Positions 9,048-16,541 of a stretch of 64,000 nt of DNA are shown piece by piece. The position numbers and the translations under genes are program-made. The notes beneath the pieces are model-generated. The model made no database searches, was not told the origin of the DNA, and saw nothing but the letters and a program-made list of their open reading frames with translations. Each line of letters begins with the position of its first letter. The stretch's first letter is position 1. The DNA comes from Clostridia bacterium (GTDB lineage: Bacteria; Bacillota; Clostridia; Christensenellales; CAAEEZ01): NCBI GenBank assembly GCA_900755035.1, contig CAAEEZ010000002.1, positions 62,001-126,000 of the forward strand, in the 5' to 3' direction.

Positions 9048-10637
9048 TTATCTAGCAAATTCCACTTCTTTAGCAAAAAGGTTTAAATTTACTGCTTCAA
9101 ATGCTTCATATGCTTGCACGTTTTGCTTTCCAGGCTCAACAACTATTGCATTTTTTATAGTTGTATTTTTTTCTTTTGCAATTTCATAATTTTTTGATTC
9201 AAAAATATGATTATATAAAGATTCTGTTGTTGAATTAGCATACCAAGGAACATATACGCTTACTTTTTTAATGTAGTGATTATTGCCGTCTGAATAAACA
9301 ACAAGCACATCAAATCTACACTGATAGCCTGAACCTAAAGAATTGTCTGGATCTATAATTCTGCTAGTAAGATCTCCTACATATGTCATTAAAACTTTAC
9401 TGCCTTCGGGTGCAAATTTTCCGCCGAAGTCGTTAATGTCTTTTACGGGAAGTTGAGCAGTTGTATTTCTTAATAATCTTTTGTATTCAAAATCACTATT
9501 AACTAAACTATCAGCTTTTTGTTTGCTTGCTTCAAATTGTTGTTTGAAGGATTCAATTTTATTAACTAATTCTAAATGTTCTTGAGAGCCTTCTTCAACT
9601 TTAAGTTCGGAGTTTAATCCTAAGACTAATTTTACATCATTTAAATCCTTATATTTATTAAGCTCCATTAAGTCTTTACTCAATGAACCTTGATAAATAT
9701 ACTGACAAATTGAATTTGTTTTTGCTATTTCTGAATATTCATTAAAGTATAATTGTATTGCATTTTCGTTTATTGAATAAAACAATAATTCATATTTTCT
9801 ATTGCTTGTGGCAGCAATTTCAAGTGCTTTACTTTCAAAATCATAAGCCTCAAAGCCAACAAAATATTGATCGAGGAGGTCTTGCGCTGTAACGTATTTT
9901 ATTTGTTCAACTGCTGGCTCTTCATATTTTTCTGTTGCAGAGATTGAACGGGTGAGGGAGGTTCCGTCTTTCTTTACAAGGGTTTCAAAAATGTCTCCGG
10001 CGGAGGTTACTTCAAACTTGAGGATAGAGCCGTCTTCACGAACTGCGCCTGTGAAAATGTTGCCATTTTCTTGTTCAAATTTAAGGTAGTCGTTATGCAT
10101 AACAACGTTGATGTTTTCTTTGCTGTCAAGTTTTTCAATTTCTGCACGAATGCCAGCAACAACGGCTTGCAAATTTTCTACAACTTGAGCAATATCTGAA
10201 TTTGTTTTGTTTATTTTTTGGTCAGCAGTGTAGCCCGCTTTGGAAATAATTGTGGAGATTGCAGTGTTGTCGGTGGTGGAACTAACTACTTCGGGCGGTA
10301 TTTTTACTACGTAGGAGAAAAGGGAGTCTCTAGATTTTACTATATAGGTAAAAACGTAGTTTTCGTTTTGTTTTTCGTAAAGAGTAACTACGTTGTCACC
10401 ATATAAAACGGAAGGAATTCCCTCTATTTTTTCGTTGGCGATATTGGTAAGGTCGGCAAGAATATATGTTTTGTTTATCTCGAAAATTTGCAAAACGCTG
10501 ATTTGGTTAGGCGGAGTATAATCGTCCTCCTCATTATAATTATTATTTGAACATGCGGTAAAGGACAAAGCAACGCCAAAAACAAGTAGTAGTGACAAAA
10601 TCGCATACGCAAAACGGTTGTTAATTGTGTTCTTCAT
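9048..10637 (-). CDS. Predicted lipoprotein of unknown function
   Basis: The 529-residue protein has a lipoprotein signal: positive N-terminus, a hydrophobic stretch, then lipobox SFTAC with the lipidated Cys at residue 29, followed by an acidic Asn-rich linker. The mature part shows no motif I recognise; it is hydrophilic and largely extracytoplasmic, with a helical middle containing EK-rich segments. The start is supported by AGGAG about 8 bases upstream. Base use differs along the gene: the C-terminal half (9048-9950) is more AT-rich than the N-terminal part and than neighbouring genes, which may mean mosaic origin. It is monocistronic with its own promoter and terminator. Confidence 0.75.
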   Translation of the reverse strand: MKNTINNRFAYAILSLLLVFGVALSFTACSNNNYNEEDDYTPPNQISVLQIFEINKTYILADLTNIANEKIEGIPSVLYGDNVVTLYEKQNENYVFTYIVKSRDSLFSYVVKIPPEVVSSTTDNTAISTIISKAGYTADQKINKTNSDIAQVVENLQAVVAGIRAEIEKLDSKENINVVMHNDYLKFEQENGNIFTGAVREDGSILKFEVTSAGDIFETLVKKDGTSLTRSISATEKYEEPAVEQIKYVTAQDLLDQYFVGFEAYDFESKALEIAATSNRKYELLFYSINENAIQLYFNEYSEIAKTNSICQYIYQGSLSKDLMELNKYKDLNDVKLVLGLNSELKVEEGSQEHLELVNKIESFKQQFEASKQKADSLVNSDFEYKRLLRNTTAQLPVKDINDFGGKFAPEGSKVLMTYVGDLTSRIIDPDNSLGSGYQCRFDVLVVYSDGNNHYIKKVSVYVPWYANSTTESLYNHIFESKNYEIAKEKNTTIKNAIVVEPGKQNVQAYEAFEAVNLNLFAKEVEFAR

Positions 10638-10666
10638 AATTATAATCTCCTATAACGATATAGTTA

Positions 10667-10695
10667 ATTATACTAAATTAAAAAATCAAAGTCAA
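10667..10695 (-). promoter_or_regulatory. Sigma-A promoter of the lipoprotein gene
   Basis: On the minus strand, TTGACT (10690-10695), 17 bases, TATAAT (10667-10672), 30 bases before the start codon. Confidence 0.7.
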
Positions 10696-10751
10696 TAAAT
10701 ACATAGATCATAATTTTGAATAATAAATTTGCTAAATATTTGATAAAACTA

Positions 10752-10779
10752 TTGACAAATCGTGATTTTGTGATAAAAT
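10752..10779 (+). promoter_or_regulatory. Sigma-A promoter of the FAD dehydrogenase leader
   Basis: TTGACA (10752-10757), 16 bases, TAAAAT (10774-10779). Transcription would begin near 10786, leaving a leader of about 115 bases before the ATG at 10902. Confidence 0.65.
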
Positions 10780-10825
10780 ACCGTAGGATTACATATAAGT
10801 TTATATAATGCATAAACGTTTCTAC

Positions 10826-10886
10826 CAACTTGCTAAAGTTGACTATGTTACCAAAGAGGACAAGTCTACTTAGGCAAGTTTTTTTA
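10826..10886 (+). promoter_or_regulatory. Attenuator-like leader with mutually exclusive hairpins
   Basis: Short hairpin CAACTT/AAGTTG (10826-10831 with 10836-10841) competes with a longer-range pairing AACTTGC (10827-10833) to GCAAGTT (10874-10880). The latter is followed by a run of T (10879-10885), like a terminator. This arrangement is seen in riboswitches and protein-controlled attenuators; I recognise no known riboswitch class. Confidence 0.4.
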
Positions 10887-10901
10887 CGTATGGAGGAATT
10901 T

Positions 10902-12290
10902 ATGTACGATTTAATAATTGTAGGCGCCGGGCCTGCTGGAATTTTTACGGCGTTAGAACTAGTTAGGCAAAACAGTCGAAAGAAAATACTTATGGTGGAA
11001 AAAGGCAGACCTATCGAAAAAAGGGTGTGCCCAAAGAACAAAACGAAAGACTGTGTAAACTGCAAACCGCATTGTAATATTACTACGGGTTTTTCAGGTG
11101 CAGGCGCATTTTCGGATGGGAAATTATCGCTAAGCTACGAAGTTGGCGGTGATTTGCCTGATTTAATAGGTGCTGAAAAGTGCGAAAACCTTATAAAATA
11201 TACCGACAATATCTACCTAGAATTCGGCGCTGACGAAAAGGTGGAAGGCGTTGGCAACGAAGAAAAGGTGAAGGATATTAGAAAAAGGGCGATAAAGGCT
11301 GGGCTAAAACTCGTGGACTGTCCTATACGCCATTTGGGCACGGAAAAGGCGCAAGAAATATATTACAAAATTGAGCAATACCTGCTTGATAACGGCGTGG
11401 AAATTAGGTTTTACGAAAACGTGGAAAATATTATTCTAGATGGTGGCGAGTGTAAAGGCATATTGCTAACTAACCGCAGTGGCGAAGTGGAAAAAATCTA
11501 CGGTAAAAAAACGGTGATTGCAACGGGAAGAAGGGGTGCTGATTGGCTAGAAAAGATATGTGAGGAGCATAATATTTTGCACGAGGCAGGCGTTGTGGAT
11601 ATCGGCGTAAGGGTTGAGGTAAGAAACGAAATTATGGAGGACGTAAACAACGTTTTGTACGAATCCAAACTGATAGGATACCCCGAGCCGTTTAAGAACA
11701 AGGTGCGTACCTTTTGTCAAAACCCAGGTGGATTTGTTAGCCAAGAGAATTACGACAACGACCTTGCCGTTGTAAACGGGCACTCCTATAAGGAACTAAA
11801 ATCGAACAATACGAACTTGTCTATACTGTGCTCGGCAAAATTCAAAGACCCGTTTAATCAGCCTATTGCGTACGCTCAAAAGGTGGGAGAACTGACTAAT
11901 ATGCTTGCAAACGGCAAAGTGCTAGTACAAAGATACGGGGATATTTTGGAAGGAAAACGCACTTGGCAACATGAATTAGAACGTAGCAACGTTCGTCCAA
12001 CCTTGCCTGACGCAGTAGCAGGCGATATTACGTCGGCTATGCCGTATAGACCTATGCTGAATATAATTAACTTTATAAAGGCGGTAGACGAAGTCGTGCC
12101 GGGGTTTGCTAGTAACGAAACTTTGCTGTATTCGCCGGAATTAAAGTTTTATAGCAACAAGATAAAAATGGACGAAAACCTAAATACGAATATTAAAAAT
12201 TTGCATTGTTTGGGTGATAGTAGCGGTTGGACTAGGGGACTGATGATGGCATCTGTTATGGGCGTACTTATGGCTCAAAACTTGCTATAA
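10902..12290 (+). CDS. NAD(P)/FAD-dependent dehydrogenase (COG2509-like)
   Basis: Flavoprotein of 462 residues from the chosen start. The N-terminal dinucleotide-binding fold reads MYDLIIVGAGPAG with the GxGPAG loop at residues 8-13. A four-Cys cluster (CPKNKTKDCVNCKPHC, about residues 48-63) and GFSGAGAFSDGKL follow, as in the COG2509 family of uncharacterised FAD-utilising dehydrogenases; the Cys could bind an iron-sulfur centre or zinc. The C-terminal LGDSSGWTRGLMMASVMG motif closes the FAD site. The ATG at 10902 is chosen because GGAGG lies 5 bases upstream and the FAD motif starts there; an upstream in-frame start at 10830 would translate the leader hairpin. The substrate is unknown. Confidence 0.82.
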   Translation: MYDLIIVGAGPAGIFTALELVRQNSRKKILMVEKGRPIEKRVCPKNKTKDCVNCKPHCNITTGFSGAGAFSDGKLSLSYEVGGDLPDLIGAEKCENLIKYTDNIYLEFGADEKVEGVGNEEKVKDIRKRAIKAGLKLVDCPIRHLGTEKAQEIYYKIEQYLLDNGVEIRFYENVENIILDGGECKGILLTNRSGEVEKIYGKKTVIATGRRGADWLEKICEEHNILHEAGVVDIGVRVEVRNEIMEDVNNVLYESKLIGYPEPFKNKVRTFCQNPGGFVSQENYDNDLAVVNGHSYKELKSNNTNLSILCSAKFKDPFNQPIAYAQKVGELTNMLANGKVLVQRYGDILEGKRTWQHELERSNVRPTLPDAVAGDITSAMPYRPMLNIINFIKAVDEVVPGFASNETLLYSPELKFYSNKIKMDENLNTNIKNLHCLGDSSGWTRGLMMASVMGVLMAQNLL

Positions 12291-12396
12291 GAAAAACTGT
12301 ATAAACAAATCTCGTACTACTTAATAAAAGGTAGAAATATCTATTAATATGTTTTATATATTGTAAACTAACTTCTTAATAAAATAAACTAAAAAG

Positions 12397-12427
12397 ACGG
12401 ACCTACTTAGATAGGTTCGTTTTTTTA
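12397..12427 (+). terminator. Intrinsic terminator after FAD dehydrogenase
   Basis: Nine base-pair stem ACGGACCTA/TAGGTTCGT (one G-T pair) with a 6-base loop, then a run of T. Confidence 0.8.
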
Positions 12428-12740
12428 TAGGTTTAATCTACCGTATTTAATTTCTTTGGTTGATTTTTTTAGCGTATGATTGCCGCTATTGAATATGCGA
12501 TAAAAAAACTAAAACGGAATGATAATAAAATTATTTTAATCATAAAAACTAGAAAAACCATATAAATTTATAGTACGAAATAGTATAATAAGATAGCCAA
12601 AATGCGATATAGTTAAATATTTATATTTACAAAATACGCACTTTATCGATAAAATTTGCACAATTAAATAATATATTTTATCAAAATACTAATTTTTTTG
12701 TGACAATTTAGGCAAACTGCAATAAAATTAGAATAGATTA
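12428..12740 (+). other. AT-rich intergenic stretch, nothing recognised
   Basis: About 300 bases of very AT-rich sequence between the terminator of the FAD dehydrogenase and the promoter of the SDR gene. No open frame with a ribosome site, no clear repeat and no RNA gene was seen on either strand. Confidence 0.5.
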
Positions 12741-12769
12741 TTTACTAATTCGCAGTTGTATGATATAAT
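12741..12769 (+). promoter_or_regulatory. Extended -10 promoter of the SDR-EFR1 operon
   Basis: TTTACT (12741-12746), 17 bases, TATAAT (12764-12769) with the TG extension at 12761-12762. The transcript leader would be about 90 bases. Confidence 0.6.
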
Positions 12770-12865
12770 TGTCATAAGAATATAGACTTTTTTGAAGACA
12801 CTTTAACTGTATTTTATAACGAGTAGAAGGCGTCGTTGATAAGAGAAAGTTGTTTTAGGGTTATT

Positions 12866-14422
12866 ATGAATAAAAAAATATTATTGACGGGTACGTCGGG
12901 CGCTATGGGAAGTCAGGCGCTAAAATACGTGCTTGGTTCTAAACATAAATTTGACGTTGTAATATTACTACGTGATAAGCCGTCTAATAGAAAATACGCA
13001 GACAAGTTGCTAAAAGACCACGATATAAAAGTAGTTTTTGGCGATTTGGCTAATTATGACGACTGCCTAAAAGCGCTTGAAAACGTAGATTACGTGTTGC
13101 ACATGGCGGCTATTATTTCGCCTATTGCCGACCACAATAGAGAAAATACTCATAGGTCGAATTTCGTTGGAACAAAAAATTTAATAGACGTTATCAAAAA
13201 TACGGGAAGGCAGGACGTAGTTAGGTTCGTGCATATTTCTACCGTGGCAACTTACGGTAGCCGTAACTACAAGCACCCGTGGGCTAGAATAGGCGATCCG
13301 CTTATTCCTGCCGAGTACGATTGCTACGCTATGAGCAAAGTGATGGGTGAAAGATACGTTATCGAATCGGGGCTAAAATATTGGGTAAACCTTCGTCAAA
13401 CTGCCGTTTTGCACGATAAATTGTTTACTAACAATATGAAGGACGGGCTTATGTTCCACACCAATTTGAACGGACCGCTTGAATGGGTAACGGCAAACGA
13501 TAGTGGCATTATGATGAATCACCTTGTCGAGTACGACCTTGAAGGCAAACTTGACGGAGATTTTTGGCAAAAGTGCTACAATATCGGCGGTGGCGAGTCG
13601 CAAAGAGTGACGGGCTACGATACCCTTAACGACGGTTTCGGGCTGTGTGGCGGTAGGTTCGAGCAGTTTTTTGAAACTAATTGGAACGCTACTAGAAATT
13701 TTCACGGCGTGTGGTTTGAGGATTCAGACGTCCTTAACGACTATTTGAATTTTAGGACGGAAACGTTTGACGATTTTTGGAAGCAAATGGCAAAAAAATA
13801 TTGGTATTTTGCTTTTGGAAAATTAGTGCCGAAAAAATTGATTTCGGACTTAGTTATAAAAAGACTTACGAGGGATACTAATGCTCCTTTGTATTGGGTA
13901 AATAACGGCGTTGAGGGCAGAATAAAAGCCTTTTACGGCGGAAGAGAAAAATTTGAACAAATACCTAGTAAATGGGAAGATTATCCGTTACTTAGAAACG
14001 GCAAAACGCCTGAGGGAGATATAGATTACGAAGCCCTTAGGGATATAAGTAATGCAAAAAAATATAGGCTAAACCACGGCTATGACGAAAGCAAGCCGCT
14101 TTGTGATTTAGGAATAGATGATTTGAGAGAAATGGCAAAGTTTAGAGGGGGTAACCTTATTTCTACCGATATGGAAAAAGGTAACTTGCACGCTAAACTT
14201 TTGTTCGAGTGCAACGAGGGACACAGGTTTATGGCAACGCCGTATGCGATTTTGTCGGGACATTGGTGTAACGATTGTTGTATGAAATATAGTTGGAATT
14301 GGGGTATTCAGGCAAGAAACAATCCGTTTTTTGCTCAGGTTTGGTATGACCTAAATGACTACGACGAGGTGGACGTTTACCCGTATTTCGACGGCGAAGA
14401 TGATTTTTTAAGAAAGGATTAA
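12866..14422 (+). CDS. NAD-dependent epimerase/dehydratase (extended SDR) with C-terminal zinc motif
   Basis: The 518-residue protein begins with a Rossmann nucleotide-binding motif (TGTSGAMGSQA, about residues 8-18), has the catalytic YAMSK (YxxxK) and an extended SDR core to about residue 300. A C-terminal half of about 200 residues is unusual: it carries C-x4-H...C-x2-CC (CNEGH at about 449-453 and CNDCC at about 468-472) like a treble-clef/zinc-ribbon, then an aromatic-rich tail. The ATG at 12866 is preferred over one at 12836 because AGGG lies about 6 bases upstream and the Rossmann motif follows at once. The next gene, a flavodoxin-ferredoxin, starts one base after the stop, pointing to a shared redox task. 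The substrate is unknown. Confidence 0.8.
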   Translation: MNKKILLTGTSGAMGSQALKYVLGSKHKFDVVILLRDKPSNRKYADKLLKDHDIKVVFGDLANYDDCLKALENVDYVLHMAAIISPIADHNRENTHRSNFVGTKNLIDVIKNTGRQDVVRFVHISTVATYGSRNYKHPWARIGDPLIPAEYDCYAMSKVMGERYVIESGLKYWVNLRQTAVLHDKLFTNNMKDGLMFHTNLNGPLEWVTANDSGIMMNHLVEYDLEGKLDGDFWQKCYNIGGGESQRVTGYDTLNDGFGLCGGRFEQFFETNWNATRNFHGVWFEDSDVLNDYLNFRTETFDDFWKQMAKKYWYFAFGKLVPKKLISDLVIKRLTRDTNAPLYWVNNGVEGRIKAFYGGREKFEQIPSKWEDYPLLRNGKTPEGDIDYEALRDISNAKKYRLNHGYDESKPLCDLGIDDLREMAKFRGGNLISTDMEKGNLHAKLLFECNEGHRFMATPYAILSGHWCNDCCMKYSWNWGIQARNNPFFAQVWYDLNDYDEVDVYPYFDGEDDFLRKD

Positions 14423-14423
14423 A

Positions 14424-15335
14424 ATGAGAAAAGCAATATTATACGTTTTTTCGGGAACGGGCAATACGAAACTGATAGCAGAGGAGTTTTCGAAAAATTT
14501 TGTAAAATACGATATAGAAACTACTATTTATATGATTTCGGCAAATTTTGAGGACGTACCCGATCCAAGCGACTATGATATAATCGGCTTCGGCTATCCT
14601 GTACACGCATTTAACGCTCCACAGTTAGTGGTTAATTTTGCAAAGCAACTTCATAGCGTACACGATAAGTATACGTTTATTTTTAAGTCGAGTGGCGAAC
14701 CGCTTAAACTTAACAATGCATCTAGCAATAAACTGATAAAAGTGTTAAAAGAAAAGGGCTACGCAGTTAGTTTGGAGCGACATATAGTGATGCCGTACAA
14801 TATGATATTTAGGCACAACGACGATATGGCAAAACAACTGTGGCTACTAGGCAAGCAATTAGTGGAATTGTACGCTGAGGAAATTGCAAACGAAAAAAAG
14901 GAAAAAATAAAATATCCTATATACAAAAGGGCGCATATTTATCCTTTTAGAATAGAGTGGTACGGCGCAAAATTTAACGGCAAATTGTACAAGGTGGATA
15001 TGGACAAGTGCATTAAGTGCATGAAATGCGTTAAAACTTGCCCTATGCACAATATCAGTTACGAGGACGGCAAATTTAAGTTTGGCAAGGACTGTATTAT
15101 GTGCGTTCGTTGTTCGTTTAATTGCCCTAAAAATGCAATTAGTATAGGATTATTAAACAAGTGGAAGGTAAACGGAAGTTATAAGTTGAAACAACTAGAA
15201 AATAATCCTTCAATAAAGGGCGATTTTATAAATTCGGACACGACGGGACTATATAAAAAGGTGTACAAAACTTACGTTGACGAATCGACGGAAAAAATAG
15301 AAGAGCACGAAGTGGAAGAATTAATGAACGAATAA
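14424..15335 (+). CDS. EFR1-family flavodoxin-ferredoxin fusion
   Basis: Electron-transfer protein of 303 residues. The N-terminal flavodoxin-like domain has the FMN phosphate loop FSGTGNTKLIAEEF at residues 8-21. The C-terminal part has two 4Fe-4S sites, CIKCMKCVKTCPMH and CIMCVRCSFNCPKNAI (about residues 196-240). This order matches the EFR1 family common in Clostridia. It is co-transcribed with the upstream SDR protein (1-base gap), so it probably delivers electrons to, or accepts them from, that enzyme. A charged C-terminal tail follows the ferredoxin part. Confidence 0.9.
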   Translation: MRKAILYVFSGTGNTKLIAEEFSKNFVKYDIETTIYMISANFEDVPDPSDYDIIGFGYPVHAFNAPQLVVNFAKQLHSVHDKYTFIFKSSGEPLKLNNASSNKLIKVLKEKGYAVSLERHIVMPYNMIFRHNDDMAKQLWLLGKQLVELYAEEIANEKKEKIKYPIYKRAHIYPFRIEWYGAKFNGKLYKVDMDKCIKCMKCVKTCPMHNISYEDGKFKFGKDCIMCVRCSFNCPKNAISIGLLNKWKVNGSYKLKQLENNPSIKGDFINSDTTGLYKKVYKTYVDESTEKIEEHEVEELMNE

Positions 15336-15377
15336 TATTTTTACGTATAAATTTAACAAAAAACGAGGATAATTACT

Positions 15378-15405
15378 AAGTAACGGGAAGCCGTTACTTT
15401 TTTTT
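15378..15405 (+). terminator. Intrinsic terminator of the SDR-EFR1 operon
   Basis: Nine base-pair stem AAGTAACGG/CCGTTACTT, GAAG tetraloop, then a run of T. Confidence 0.88.
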
Positions 15406-15453
15406 CTAATATTTTTGCCGTAAGGCTTGTTTAATATGTAAGTGAGGTCAAAA

Positions 15454-15978
15454 ATGATAAGTGCTATTGTATATAATTTAGAAAATTTGTATGCAAAATC
15501 CTATGCTGAAACTCTATCAATTGCAACGGAGTTACCTATGTTTTCAATTAGCGACGCCAAAAAATATTTGCCCAAAAACTCGTCGATAATTTTTTTGACT
15601 CAGGTAGTGCATAATAAACTAGCGCATTTTGACAAAGTGAAACGTGGTTATAACGTAATAGCAGTAGGCGCTATCACGGACGAACCGCTTGAAGAAAATG
15701 AAAAAACAAAGATAATGGGTGCTAGTGGTGTAAAATGCAAAAACACGTTTTGCCTAAGTAGCACGGTGGATATGTACGGAAGAAGTCAAAAGCACGAAAA
15801 ACAAATTAAACTTATGGCGAAGTTGATAAAAGAAAGACCTAGCGTAAGTAGCCGTGAAAATTACAAAGTGTGCGAGCCCGAATGCGCTGAATATAGGCGT
15901 AAAAACTTGGGTGATTTACTTAGTTGGTACAAGCTAACCGAAAACGGAGAAAACGCAAGAAGAAGGGTTTTTTGTTGA
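15454..15978 (+). CDS. Flavodoxin-fold family protein with diverged FMN loop
   Basis: A 174-residue protein whose alternating strand-helix layout (MISAIVYNLENLYAKSYAE, then ELPMFSISDAKKYLP, then SSIIFLTQVVHNKLAHFDKVKRGYNVIAVGA) resembles a clostridial family of flavodoxin-like proteins. The residues where the phosphate loop would sit (NLENLYAKSYAE) lack the usual Ser/Thr-Gly-Asn-Thr pattern, so FMN binding is doubtful. Three Cys in the second half (CKNTFC and CEPEC) are of unknown role. The start is set at 15454 because GAGGT lies upstream; a GTG at 15442 is an alternative. It sits between the EFR1 operon and csoR. Confidence 0.5.
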   Translation: MISAIVYNLENLYAKSYAETLSIATELPMFSISDAKKYLPKNSSIIFLTQVVHNKLAHFDKVKRGYNVIAVGAITDEPLEENEKTKIMGASGVKCKNTFCLSSTVDMYGRSQKHEKQIKLMAKLIKERPSVSSRENYKVCEPECAEYRRKNLGDLLSWYKLTENGENARRRVFC

Positions 15979-16003
15979 CTTACGTAGAGTAATGGGTTAC
16001 AAT
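15975..16003 (+). promoter_or_regulatory. Promoter of csoR, overlapping the upstream stop
   Basis: TTGACT (15975-15980), 17 bases, TACAAT (15998-16003). GGTTAC is repeated at 15995-16000 and 16006-16011. GTTAC/GTAAC (16007-16011 with 16018-16022) could fold a hairpin holding the ribosome site in its loop. Confidence 0.6.
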
Positions 16004-16023
16004 ATGGTTACTTGGAGGTAACT

Positions 16024-16284
16024 ATGCACGAACACGATAGAAAACCCGTTATAAATAGATTGTCTAGGGCAATAGGTCATCTTAGTTCTGTAAAAAAGAT
16101 GGTAGAGGACGGTAGAGATTGCGACGAAGTTTTGGTGCAGTTAGAAGCAGTTGCCTCGGCAATTCGTAGCACTGAAAAGATAATTCTTGAAGACCATATA
16201 AAACACTGTATCGTAGACGCAGTTAGAAGCGGTGATATGGAAAAAGTAGATGAATTAAATAAAGCAATTGACAAATTGTTGTAA
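16024..16284 (+). CDS. CsoR-family metal-sensing repressor
   Basis: An 86-residue four-helix-type DNA-binding protein of the CsoR/RcnR/FrmR family. The N-terminal helix KPVINRLSRAIGHLSSVKKM is the family's RLxRxxGH segment. The Cys in GRDCDEV and the His/Cys pair in EDHIKHCIVDAV give the Cys-His-Cys pattern typical of copper(I) sensors. The ATG at 16024 with GGAGGT upstream is preferred over a TTG at 16012. The usual targets (copper exporter, metallochaperone, sulfur-transfer gene) are not adjacent; it may control itself or the flavodoxin-like gene region. The sensed ligand is inferred. Confidence 0.9.
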   Translation: MHEHDRKPVINRLSRAIGHLSSVKKMVEDGRDCDEVLVQLEAVASAIRSTEKIILEDHIKHCIVDAVRSGDMEKVDELNKAIDKLL

Positions 16285-16289
16285 TTAAG

Positions 16290-16312
16290 AACTACCTAAT
16301 CGGTAGTTTTTT
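16290..16312 (+). terminator. Intrinsic terminator of csoR
   Basis: Seven base-pair stem AACTACC/GGTAGTT with a 5-base loop, then T-rich sequence. Confidence 0.8.
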
Positions 16313-16463
16313 AATTTTTTAAGTGGCGTTTAAGATAAAAAATCGTATCGGTAAACAATGCGTTTTCGTATGGATTTTTACCGAAATGCAAAAATTGTGG
16401 TAAATTTTTCGTGAAAAATTTAATATTTATGAAAGGTATACCAAAAAAGAAATGAAAAATTAC

Positions 16464-16493
16464 TTGCAAATTTTGGATAATATTAGGTATAAT
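16464..16493 (+). promoter_or_regulatory. Promoter of the ABC exporter operon
   Basis: TTGCAA (16464-16469), 18 bases, TATAAT (16488-16493). Confidence 0.55.
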
Positions 16494-16541
16494 ATTTAAT
16501 AAATATAATATTGTTATATAAAATTTTATGAGGAATAAAGT

